Source: Phycisphaerales bacterium (GTDB taxonomy: Bacteria; Planctomycetota; Phycisphaerae; Phycisphaerales; SM1A02). Taken from it: 44,302 nt of DNA. The position numbers were made by a program, and so were the translations under genes. The DNA lies in assembly GCA_028823105.1 (NCBI GenBank), contig JAPKCC010000013.1:1-44302 (forward strand), given 5' to 3'. The notes under the pieces were generated by a model. That model was given only the letters and a program-made list of their open reading frames with translations. It had not been told where the DNA came from and did no database searches. Below are positions 1 through 7,439 of this stretch, piece by piece. The first letter of the stretch is position 1. Each line of letters opens with the position of its first letter.

Positions 1-20
1 GCATGATCCGGCATGATCCG
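1..20. repeat. 10-bp direct repeat, two copies
   Basis: The unit gcatgatccg occurs twice in tandem, followed by diverged copies up to about base 43. It lies downstream of the aminotransferase stop codon (minus strand). No function is evident. Confidence 0.6.
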
Positions 21-56
21 GCCGGAACCCGCCTGAACCGGCCAGGCCGTCGGGGA

Positions 57-1451
57 TCAGTGGAAGGACTCACGAACCACCACGCCGGGGGCCCGCTGGA
101 GCATTCCCAGTAGGCCACGGACCGCGGCGCCGCGGCCGCGGCCGATCTCCATCAGCGACTCTCGGAATGCCTCGACGATCCAATCGACGTCTTCGTTGGA
201 GATCACCAGCGGCGGAACGATCTTGATCACCCCGCTCCCCTTGCTCGTCGATTGGGCGAGCAAGCGGTGCTTGGCCAACAGACGAACCACCAGCGCTTGC
301 GCCACGAGGGTTGGAGTCCGACCGGCAAGGCCGGGAAGTTCGATCGCGAGCGCCGATGGATCAATCTCGATGCCGATCATCAAGCCACGGCCGCGCACTT
401 CGCGGATCCCGGGCACGTCGGCGGCCACCCGTCGCAGCCCGCGGATCAGGGCGGCGCCGCACTCCGAAGCTCGTTCGATCAGTCGCTCCTCGCGAAGCAC
501 GTGCAGCACCGCCAGGCCATTGGTCATCGCGAGGGGGTTCTCGCGAAACGTCGAACTGTGGACCACGGAGCGTTCCACCGAATCGAACACACGGTCGAAG
601 ATCGGCGCCCGACCGAGGATCGCCCCCAGCGGCACGGTTCCCGCCGACAGCCCCTTGGACAGACAGACCATGTCCGCTTCAACGCCGTCCACCCTGCTTG
701 CCAGCGCCGCGCCCGCTCGCCCCAGTCCGGTCTGCACTTCGTCGGCGACCAGAAGCGTCCCCGTGTCGCGGCAGATCTCCGCAACCTCCTTGAGCACGCC
801 GGCCGGATGTGGGATCACACCCTTTCCCTGGATCGGTTCGAAGAAGAACGCCGCGACGGATTCGTCCTCCAGCGTCCTTCGGAGGGCGTCGAGGTCTCCG
901 AAAGGAACCTCCCGACATCCAGGCATCAGCGGCTCAAAGCCTCGCCGCAACCAGTCCGATCCGTTGATCGAAAGGGCACCGAGCGTGAGCCCGTGAAACG
1001 CATTCGACCAGTACGCGAAACCGGACCGTCCCGTGGCGGCACGGGCGATCTTCATGGCAGCCTCGATCGCCTCCGCACCGCTGTTGACGAAGAAGACCCG
1101 GTCGTCCGGGCGATCAACGAATCGCTTCAGCGATTCCGCCAACGCCACCGCGAGCGGCGGCGTATCAAACTGCACCAGCGCCGGGGGCGCGATCCGCAGC
1201 GCCTGTTCTAGCGCATCACGAACTACGGGATGGTTACGTCCGAGTGAGAGGCTCGCAAAACCGCCGATCGCGTCGAGATAACGGTCACCCGCCTCATCGA
1301 AGAGGTACGGCCCCTCTCCGCGGACGAATCGTTTTTCGAAACCGACCAGACGAAGCAGATCGTGAAAACGAGGGTTCAGATGCTGTGCGTAGGCGGGACC
1401 GGAATCCGGTCCGAACGAGTCGAGAATCGCCTGCAGGTCGAATGACGCCAT
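57..1451 (-). CDS. Class III PLP-dependent aminotransferase
   Basis: A 464-residue cytosolic fold-type I aminotransferase of the class III (ornithine/acetylornithine/putrescine aminotransferase) family. Visible signatures are the substrate-binding segment NSGAEAIEAAMK near residue 123, the PLP-ring aspartate in ADEVQTGLGR (D237), and the Schiff-base lysine in LSKGLSAG (K266). Length is normal for the family. It would move an amino group between an omega-amino or aldehyde substrate and a 2-oxo acid. The substrate cannot be read from sequence. It lies 51 bases downstream of the secreted-protein gene at 1503-2291 on the same strand, so the two may be co-transcribed. It is close to the aryl-polyene-like genes but separated from them by the oppositely oriented glycosyltransferase, so a role in that pathway is only a possibility. 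Confidence 0.9.
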   Translation of the reverse strand: MASFDLQAILDSFGPDSGPAYAQHLNPRFHDLLRLVGFEKRFVRGEGPYLFDEAGDRYLDAIGGFASLSLGRNHPVVRDALEQALRIAPPALVQFDTPPLAVALAESLKRFVDRPDDRVFFVNSGAEAIEAAMKIARAATGRSGFAYWSNAFHGLTLGALSINGSDWLRRGFEPLMPGCREVPFGDLDALRRTLEDESVAAFFFEPIQGKGVIPHPAGVLKEVAEICRDTGTLLVADEVQTGLGRAGAALASRVDGVEADMVCLSKGLSAGTVPLGAILGRAPIFDRVFDSVERSVVHSSTFRENPLAMTNGLAVLHVLREERLIERASECGAALIRGLRRVAADVPGIREVRGRGLMIGIEIDPSALAIELPGLAGRTPTLVAQALVVRLLAKHRLLAQSTSKGSGVIKIVPPLVISNEDVDWIVEAFRESLMEIGRGRGAAVRGLLGMLQRAPGVVVRESFH

Positions 1452-1502
1452 GCGTACCTTTGCTTCTTACTCCGCCCGCCGGCATTCCGCTGGCGGCAGG
1501 CA

Positions 1503-2291
1503 TCAGTCATCCGAGGCGCGTTTCAGCGAACGCAGCACGCCCGCGTGATCGGTGTCATTGTTGTAAAAGATGAACGCCGAGATGTCGCGGCTGTCCGTAA
1601 ATGCGACGGGCCCCACGCCTTTGGCCAGGAACATGTACTTCCAAGCATTCACCGACGCGGGTCCAATGCTGCCGTTGTACGAGACCTTGATCAATCTGGT
1701 GCCATAGGTTCCGTGCGGGACCTTCACCTTCCAACCGCCCAGATCGGTCCAAGTGCATTTCACCTTACCGGAGTAACTCACATCGGTCGGAGAATCCAGA
1801 TCGAAGATGCTGATCTTGATCTCTTCGCTCACTTCGTTCTTTGCCGTCGACGAGGCATGGACGATCGGCTCCGGCGGCGAAAGCCGGATGATGAACGCAT
1901 TCGGCTTCGAGACATCGGTCGCCGCGACAAGTCCGTGGTCCTTGTCCTTCTTTAGGTACCTGGTGGTTCCGCTGGGGAGTTCGACGGCCCAGCCCTTGAC
2001 TCCTGCACCCGGCTTGCTTCCCGGGGCTCGATCGATCCGAGTCAGGACGTGCTTGAGCGTCTTCTTTCTTTCCTTCGGATGATCAAAAATGTACACCGTT
2101 GATTCGAGCGGAAGCCAGTCGGCGGCGTCGGTGATCGTGGGCACCGAGGCATCGGGGCCGAGCACCACACCGGGAAGGCTCGCGAGGATCCGCTGCGCGT
2201 CGCGCTGCGGAAGCGTTTTCAGCGGGTCATCCTGGGTGCTACCGGATGCCGAGAACAAAATGGACAGGATCAGGGTGTGAATGAAGGTCAT
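1503..2291 (-). CDS. Secreted protein of unknown function
   Basis: A 262-residue protein that I do not recognise. The chosen ATG at 2291 gives a clean signal peptide (MTFIHTLILSILFSASG), with likely cleavage after about residue 18; a start seven codons upstream is also open. The mature part is rich in Lys, Asp, Ser and Thr, and the C-terminal half looks beta-rich. It has no visible catalytic motif, lipobox or membrane segment, so it is probably exported to the periplasm or outside. It sits upstream of the class III aminotransferase on the same strand and is divergent from the glycosyltransferase gene. Confidence 0.7.
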   Translation of the reverse strand: MTFIHTLILSILFSASGSTQDDPLKTLPQRDAQRILASLPGVVLGPDASVPTITDAADWLPLESTVYIFDHPKERKKTLKHVLTRIDRAPGSKPGAGVKGWAVELPSGTTRYLKKDKDHGLVAATDVSKPNAFIIRLSPPEPIVHASSTAKNEVSEEIKISIFDLDSPTDVSYSGKVKCTWTDLGGWKVKVPHGTYGTRLIKVSYNGSIGPASVNAWKYMFLAKGVGPVAFTDSRDISAFIFYNNDTDHAGVLRSLKRASDD

Positions 2292-2391
2292 CGCCGCATG
2301 GTACCGGCTCACCGCAACTTCCTGTATTCGAGATCGAGGTTGGAGACGAAATCGGAATTCCGGCCTTGCAGGACGTAAGATCCAGCATCGG

Positions 2392-2433
2392 GCCGATGCG
2401 GCCGATGCGGCCGATGCGGCCGATGCGGCCGAT
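2392..2433. repeat. 9-bp tandem repeat (gccgatgcg), 4.7 copies
   Basis: Four perfect copies of gccgatgcg and a partial fifth lie in the 189-base region between two divergent genes, 30-50 bases upstream of the glycosyltransferase start. The unit length is a multiple of three but the repeat is outside the chosen reading frames. It could be a slippage-prone spacer affecting promoter geometry. No factor-binding role can be shown. Confidence 0.8.
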
Positions 2434-2465
2434 CATGGAAGCCCCTGCCTCGCGGATCACCTATG

Positions 2466-2472
2466 AAGGAAG
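2466..2472 (+). promoter_or_regulatory. Ribosome binding site deciding the GT2 start
   Basis: The purine-rich AAGGAAG lies 8 bases before the ATG at 2481. The alternative ATG at 2463 has no comparable site and would place this motif inside the coding region. It therefore favours the start at 2481. Confidence 0.55.
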
Positions 2473-2480
2473 CGGATCAA

Positions 2481-3584
2481 ATGGCGACGGGTAAGACTCC
2501 CTCGGGCGCCGAGCCGGTCATCGCGGTGCTCGTCCCCACCTATGACAACCGGTCAACCCTCGATGCGGTGCTTCGCGGCGCGGCCGCGCACGGCCTCCCC
2601 GTGGTGGCGATCGACGACGCCAGTACCGATGGCGGCGACGCGGTGCTGGCGGAACTCGAGGCCGAAGGCGTCGTCCATCGACGGCTCCGACTCCCTCGAA
2701 ATCTCGGCAAAGCCGGCGCGCTCCGCGCCGGTTTCGAACTCTGCCGGCAGGCTGGCTTCACGCATGCGATCACCTGCGACTCGGACGCCCAACATGACAC
2801 CGATCTCATTCCGATCTTCGCGGAGGCGACTCGAACCGACGCCGGCGCGTATCTTCTGGGCTGCCGCTTCCCACTTCATCCCGACCAGCCGCGTCGCAAC
2901 CTACTGGGGCGGATCTTGAGCAACGTCGCCATCCGTGCGCATTCCGGCGTGACGGTGGGTGACGCCGCGTGTGGATTCCGGTGCTGGCCGCTGGAACTTC
3001 CCGCGACGGTACGCGGGCTCTCCGGCCGGTATGCATGGGAAGAAGAGATGATCACTAGAGCAGCCTGGGCCGGCTGGCCGATCACTTCGATCGACGTTCC
3101 CGCGATTTACCATCCGCCATCGACCCGAGTGAGCCACTATCGCTTCCGACGAGACTGGTCCGAGGGCATCGGGATCTACCTACTCCTGCTTCTTGAAGCA
3201 GTCCTTCCACGCTTCTCGCGATCTTCGGGTGGCAGGCGCCCGTTTCGAGACGGATTCCTGCGGCGTTTCGATCGATTGCTCTCTCCGGGCCCGCTTCGTG
3301 GTCGTCGGCTGGAAGCCGCGACAGCGCGTTGGTTCCAGGTCATTGCCCTCGCGATCGGCGGACTGACCGCCGTCATCGCCCCCCCCTCGATCGTGACGCT
3401 CGCAGCGATCGCGTGGATCGGCTGGAGGTGGCATGCGGGTTTCGCCGCGATGGTCATCGCCGCCACGCCCAGCCTGCTTGAATTGGAAGCCTTCGACGGC
3501 AAGATGGAATGGTTCATCCTGGTCGCGGTCGCCTGCCTGCTCTCGGGCGTGATTCGAAAACCCGCGTCGACACGCCAACCCTGA
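2481..3584 (+). CDS. GT2 family glycosyltransferase with C-terminal membrane segments
   Basis: A 367-residue GT-A fold family 2 glycosyltransferase. The N-terminal catalytic domain (about residues 10-230) shows VLVPTYDNRSTL, the nucleotide-binding IDDASTDGG, and a metal-binding CDSDAQHD segment equivalent to DXD. An acceptor-side acidic motif WEEEM follows. The last 90 residues contain at least two hydrophobic segments (around the IALAIGGLTAVIAPPS region and near the C-terminus), so it is probably an inner-membrane protein with a cytosolic active site. It converges on the AMP-ligase gene with only two bases between stop codons. Xanthomonadin and other aryl-polyene loci carry a glycosyltransferase, so glycosylation of the polyene or its lipid carrier is a reasonable inference. 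It could equally be a general cell-envelope enzyme. Confidence 0.85.
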   Translation: MATGKTPSGAEPVIAVLVPTYDNRSTLDAVLRGAAAHGLPVVAIDDASTDGGDAVLAELEAEGVVHRRLRLPRNLGKAGALRAGFELCRQAGFTHAITCDSDAQHDTDLIPIFAEATRTDAGAYLLGCRFPLHPDQPRRNLLGRILSNVAIRAHSGVTVGDAACGFRCWPLELPATVRGLSGRYAWEEEMITRAAWAGWPITSIDVPAIYHPPSTRVSHYRFRRDWSEGIGIYLLLLLEAVLPRFSRSSGGRRPFRDGFLRRFDRLLSPGPLRGRRLEAATARWFQVIALAIGGLTAVIAPPSIVTLAAIAWIGWRWHAGFAAMVIAATPSLLELEAFDGKMEWFILVAVACLLSGVIRKPASTRQP

Positions 3585-3586
3585 AC

Positions 3587-5071
3587 TCAGACACTGGTGG
3601 ATCGTCCCGCGGTCTCAATCAGTCGCCCGCGGAGCAGCTTTCCGGTCAGGGTACGCGGCAACGAATCCACGAAGTCGATGACTCTCGGCCGCTGATGCGG
3701 TGCGAGTTCACGCGCTGCCAAGGATCCGAGCGCTCGGCGTACCGAAGCTTCCAGTTCGAGATCACCTGGACGATCGACGACCACCACCGCCCGAACTCTG
3801 GTCACCGTCTCAGTCAACGGCAGGGGAATGATCGCCACTTCCCGGATCGCCGGATGACCGGCGAGCACTCCTTCGACTTCGGTGGGATTTACTTTCAACC
3901 CACCGACATCGAATTGGATCTTCGATCTCCCCGTGATCTCGACCCGCCCATCGCCATGCACTCGGCCAAGATCGCCGGTCCGAAAATGGCCCTCTAATCG
4001 ACGGCCGAGATCGACCTTCGCATCTCGCGCCGTCAGATAGCCGGCGAACATCGCGTCGCTCTGCACCACAAGCTCGCCCGAGCCTTCGCTGGTCACGACG
4101 GGCGATTCCCCGGCATCCTCATCCACCACCGTGGCCACCTGTACCGAGACGCCATCGACCGCTGAATCGACGCCGTCCATTCCGTACGTGATGGTCCCGA
4201 GTTCGGTCGCACCGTAGAGGTTGCCCGTCGGGCAACCCCACGCCTCGGCAAACGCTTGCCGGACCGTTGCGGGCAGCGGACTTCCCGCCGAGTAGGCGAG
4301 CCGAAGTTTCGACCCGAGCCGCCCCACCCGAGCCGCCGCTTCGAGCGTCACGGGAACGCCGGGAAACACCGTCACACCATCGGCCAACGCCTCGATGCCC
4401 TCCGCCAGATCAAATCCCAGTCGAAAGCGGACTGATGCTCCAGCCCGCATCGGCGCGAGCACGCCATGTTCGATGCCGTAAGCATGCTGCATGGGGAGCG
4501 TGGCGAGAACCTCGTCTTCATCCACCAACTCCAGAACCTTGAGCAAGGTGCTCGAGACCCGATCCAAACCGGCGGCGGTTCGTAATGCCACGGCCGGCCG
4601 ACCAGTCGTCCCTGAACTTCGCAACAATAGGGATCCCTTCGATCCTCGGTCGAGCGATCCCGCCTTGTTTCCCCGCGCAGTACCGGCTTCGTCCATCACC
4701 TGAAAATGAACCTTCGCGGGGGACGCGGCCCATCCGACGGCCGCGTCTGTCTCGATGACTGCGTCAACTCGATGCGCGTCGTAGAGACTTGCACGATCCC
4801 GCGCCGACGTTTCAATACCGATGGGTAGCACGCGGCGGCCAGATCCCAGAATCGCCAGCAAACCCGCCCAGTACCCGGCACCGCTCGGGCCATGAAGCAT
4901 GACCACGCCATCTTGGGGGACGGATCCGTCGAGGTGTTGAGCGGCCTGACCGGCGGCGGCGAGAATTTCGCCCCGACTGGTCGCCCGTCCCGACGTGAGA
5001 TCGCGAACCGCCACCCGGTCCGGGTCGCGGTCCACCGACGCCATGAAATCTCGGATCAGCTCGGCTGCCAC
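3587..5071 (-). CDS. AMP-dependent aryl-acid:ACP/CoA ligase
   Basis: A 494-residue adenylate-forming enzyme of the ANL superfamily. Core motifs in order: the P-loop LLLRSSGTTGRP near residue 150, YGATELG near 290, the ribose-binding FRTGDLG near 370, and the C-terminal TLTGKLLRG whose lysine serves adenylation. It would activate a carboxylic acid as an acyl-AMP and transfer it to a thiol. Directly downstream of a chorismatase and a halogenase, and in the same operon as an ACP, it most likely activates hydroxybenzoate and loads the ACP, as in xanthomonadin biosynthesis. The GTG start at 5071 overlaps the halogenase end by 16 bases; an ATG at 5044 would instead leave an 11-base gap, and neither has a convincing Shine-Dalgarno. 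It is the last gene of the minus-strand operon. Confidence 0.88.
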   Translation of the reverse strand: MAAELIRDFMASVDRDPDRVAVRDLTSGRATSRGEILAAAGQAAQHLDGSVPQDGVVMLHGPSGAGYWAGLLAILGSGRRVLPIGIETSARDRASLYDAHRVDAVIETDAAVGWAASPAKVHFQVMDEAGTARGNKAGSLDRGSKGSLLLRSSGTTGRPAVALRTAAGLDRVSSTLLKVLELVDEDEVLATLPMQHAYGIEHGVLAPMRAGASVRFRLGFDLAEGIEALADGVTVFPGVPVTLEAAARVGRLGSKLRLAYSAGSPLPATVRQAFAEAWGCPTGNLYGATELGTITYGMDGVDSAVDGVSVQVATVVDEDAGESPVVTSEGSGELVVQSDAMFAGYLTARDAKVDLGRRLEGHFRTGDLGRVHGDGRVEITGRSKIQFDVGGLKVNPTEVEGVLAGHPAIREVAIIPLPLTETVTRVRAVVVVDRPGDLELEASVRRALGSLAARELAPHQRPRVIDFVDSLPRTLTGKLLRGRLIETAGRSTSV

Positions 5072-6444
5072 GAAGGTTGTCCGCGATGTTGCCTCTTAAT
5101 GCCACGGAACACACCGGATTGCGACTTGGGCAACATGATGCCGCCCGACTGCAGCAAGGAATGTGGACGGATCCACTCCACGACCTTCCGGTGCCGGTTC
5201 ACTTCCTTGAGCCACCGCATGACTTCCCATCGCCAACGGACTCGAAACGGAACACCTTCGAAGATCTCTCCGGCGAGCATGTTGACCACCGCCGCATCGA
5301 TTTCGAGCCGGCCTTGGCCGCTCACCAGAAGCTCCCGAAACGAATGATCGTAGAAGTTTGAGATGAGCGATAGAAAGCTCGAACGCAGTCGCTTGACGCG
5401 CTTTCCGTACGCCTTCGATGCGGCGGACGCCGCCATCCGGCCCGCATCTACGTCGATGATCCGTTGCGCCGATTGCATGCCCCCGTCGATTCCCAGACTC
5501 ACGCCGGTTGACCAAACGGGGTCAATAAAGGCCGCGGCATCTCCGGCCAAGAACCAACCGTCACCCGCGTAGGGCTCGCAGGTGTAGGAGAAGTCACCCG
5601 TGACTTGATTCGTCTTGGGTCCGACCGCATCGCGGAGCCGATGCTTGACCAACGGGCAGTTCTCGATGCACCAGTCCAGTCTTTGGTTCGCAGGCACCGG
5701 AATGAGTCTCGCCAGCTTGTCATCAAGGACCACACCCACACTGGTCGTCTTCTCGTCAATGGGAATCATCCAGAACCAACCTTCGCGGCACATCGCAAGC
5801 GTGGCGAAGCCTTGCCGATCACCGCTCGGTCGATCGACGCCTTCGAAGTGCTCGAAGTACGAAACGTTTTGATATCCCTCAAGGAGCTTTCGGGTACCAA
5901 AATGCCGACCCAAGACACAAGCCTGACCGCTGGCATCGATCAGCCAGTTGGCCTGAATCGGCCCGGATTCGAGCTGCAAGCGGACGTCACCCCGAGCTAG
6001 ATGATCTATGGAAACCACGGATTCGCCGAATCGATAGGTGGCACCTGCCTCCATCGCAACGTCTGCGAGCATCTGATCAAAGAGCGATCGCCGGACGTTG
6101 AAGGTCTCCTTGATGGTGTCGCCGAGCATCCGGTCAAACGGAATCGCCGCGGGGTCGCGACGGCCGTCCCCAAATGAGATTTCCAAACCCAACTTGACCA
6201 CATGGGGAAGTTCGCGGACTCGATCCATGAGCCCGAGTCTCTCCATCACCCGATTGGTGTGGGGAAGCATCGATTCGCCGATTCGGAATCGCGGAAAGGT
6301 CTCCTTGTCGATCACCAGGACTTTCTTGCCCGCACGAGCAAGTTCGAGCGCCGCAATGCTCCCGGACGGCCCTGCGCCGATGACCACGACGTCCCAGACG
6401 TCCAAGGACTCTCCCGATGCAATCGCTTCAGAGTGGGCAATCAT
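5056..6444 (-). CDS. Flavin-dependent halogenase / FAD oxidoreductase
   Basis: A 462-residue FAD enzyme of the flavin-dependent halogenase family. It has the dinucleotide-binding GAGPSG (residues 23-28), the halogenase-type FPRFRIGESMLP segment (50-61), a candidate catalytic lysine K84, the halogenase signature WxWxIP (W223-P228, WFWMIP) and a late GDAAAFIDPVWSTG FAD motif. The ATG at 6444 is chosen because ATGA overlaps the chorismatase stop; upstream extension is a shadow of that gene. Family members install Cl or Br on electron-rich aromatic or pyrrole rings using FADH2 and O2. Beside a chorismatase and an aryl ligase, the likely target is a hydroxybenzoyl or aryl-polyene head group; xanthomonadins are brominated aryl polyenes. 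WxWxIP also occurs in some relatives without halogenase activity, so a hydroxylase or reductase remains possible. Confidence 0.85.
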   Translation of the reverse strand: MIAHSEAIASGESLDVWDVVVIGAGPSGSIAALELARAGKKVLVIDKETFPRFRIGESMLPHTNRVMERLGLMDRVRELPHVVKLGLEISFGDGRRDPAAIPFDRMLGDTIKETFNVRRSLFDQMLADVAMEAGATYRFGESVVSIDHLARGDVRLQLESGPIQANWLIDASGQACVLGRHFGTRKLLEGYQNVSYFEHFEGVDRPSGDRQGFATLAMCREGWFWMIPIDEKTTSVGVVLDDKLARLIPVPANQRLDWCIENCPLVKHRLRDAVGPKTNQVTGDFSYTCEPYAGDGWFLAGDAAAFIDPVWSTGVSLGIDGGMQSAQRIIDVDAGRMAASAASKAYGKRVKRLRSSFLSLISNFYDHSFRELLVSGQGRLEIDAAVVNMLAGEIFEGVPFRVRWRWEVMRWLKEVNRHRKVVEWIRPHSLLQSGGIMLPKSQSGVFRGIKRQHRGQPSWQPS

Positions 6445-7439
6445 GCGTCGCGCTCCGCGGCGGTCGCCAGCCCCGCACACTCGATCTCGACCAGAAGCTC
6501 CGGCCGGCAGAGTTGCTGGGTTCTGAACTCGATCGTGACCTGATGCCTCGGCCATCGACGTTTTACGGCGGACAGAACGTCCCCACGCCGACTGAAGTTC
6601 GGAAGATAGATCAGCCAGTGATCGAGATCCGCCGGCGTGATTCCCGCCCGGCACGCGTCGACCACCATGGTCAGATTGTCGAGCGTCTCCTCAAGCTGGC
6701 GATTGAAGTCATGGGCGTGCGCCGAGTCTTCTCCCACCACGCTCGCGGTGCCACTGACCAGAATGCACTCGCCTCCGTCGGTTTGGATCGTCGCGGCGCG
6801 AACGAATGCCGGCGGGAGATCCCCGAACTTTTCAGAGTACTCGGCGGGAAGAACCTGCCGCGGATTGTCGACTGGACGAGGCATCCCGTCGCCGTGCAGA
6901 AGATGGAGAATCAGATCCTCACCGGCGTGGCCGACGCCTGACGCCACTGGAAACTTCAGCGGACCTTGATACACGTCCTGGAAGGACTGGAACCGCCCCG
7001 CGTTGAACGCCATGTATCGATCTCGCACCACGCCAAAACTTGAATTTCGATCGTCTTCCGCCGGATCGTTGATGCGAGGTATGAAATTCCAGGCCCGAAG
7101 CAGGTGACCGTTCGGAACACCCTGCAGCAGTCGACGGTACGCCTGACGAGTGGCTTGCTCAAAGTCCTGCCCACGCATCAAGGATGCCGCCGGGACCACG
7201 ACCGTCCGAACCGCCCAATCGCCGAACGTTCGTTCACTCGCACGGATACTGGGGTCGCACTCGAGTTCCAGTTCGGTCGCGTCATCTCCGACCAAGGCTT
7301 TGGTCCAGATCGGAAGGTCGGCGACCGAGCCCTCTGCGATCCAGTAGTCCTGCAGATCGAAATCGCTCTTCACGACGGGATCGCCCGGCGATGAAGCGGA
7401 CGGTTGCTGCGGTGTGCTTTCTCGGACACTCGAACTCAT
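6441..7439 (-). CDS. Chorismatase (FkbO/Hyg5/XanB2-type)
   Basis: A 332-residue cytosolic enzyme of the chorismatase family, which removes pyruvate from chorismate to give hydroxybenzoates or a dihydroxycyclohexadienoate. Family hallmarks visible are LRAWNFIPRIN, RYMAFNAGR, VASGVG, VDNPRQV, LVSGTASVVG and the C-terminal LLVEIE carrying the catalytic glutamate (E318). A cysteine seven residues earlier (C311) matches, as I recall it, the residue distinguishing 3-hydroxybenzoate-forming Hyg5/XanB2 types from FkbO. The ATG at 7439 forms an ATGA with the ketosynthase stop, and its own stop forms ATGA with the halogenase start. In this operon it most likely supplies 3- or 4-hydroxybenzoate as the polyketide starter, the role of XanB2 in Xanthomonas. 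A ubiquinone role is less likely given the context. Confidence 0.9.
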   Translation of the reverse strand: MSSSVRESTPQQPSASSPGDPVVKSDFDLQDYWIAEGSVADLPIWTKALVGDDATELELECDPSIRASERTFGDWAVRTVVVPAASLMRGQDFEQATRQAYRRLLQGVPNGHLLRAWNFIPRINDPAEDDRNSSFGVVRDRYMAFNAGRFQSFQDVYQGPLKFPVASGVGHAGEDLILHLLHGDGMPRPVDNPRQVLPAEYSEKFGDLPPAFVRAATIQTDGGECILVSGTASVVGEDSAHAHDFNRQLEETLDNLTMVVDACRAGITPADLDHWLIYLPNFSRRGDVLSAVKRRWPRHQVTIEFRTQQLCRPELLVEIECAGLATAAERDA

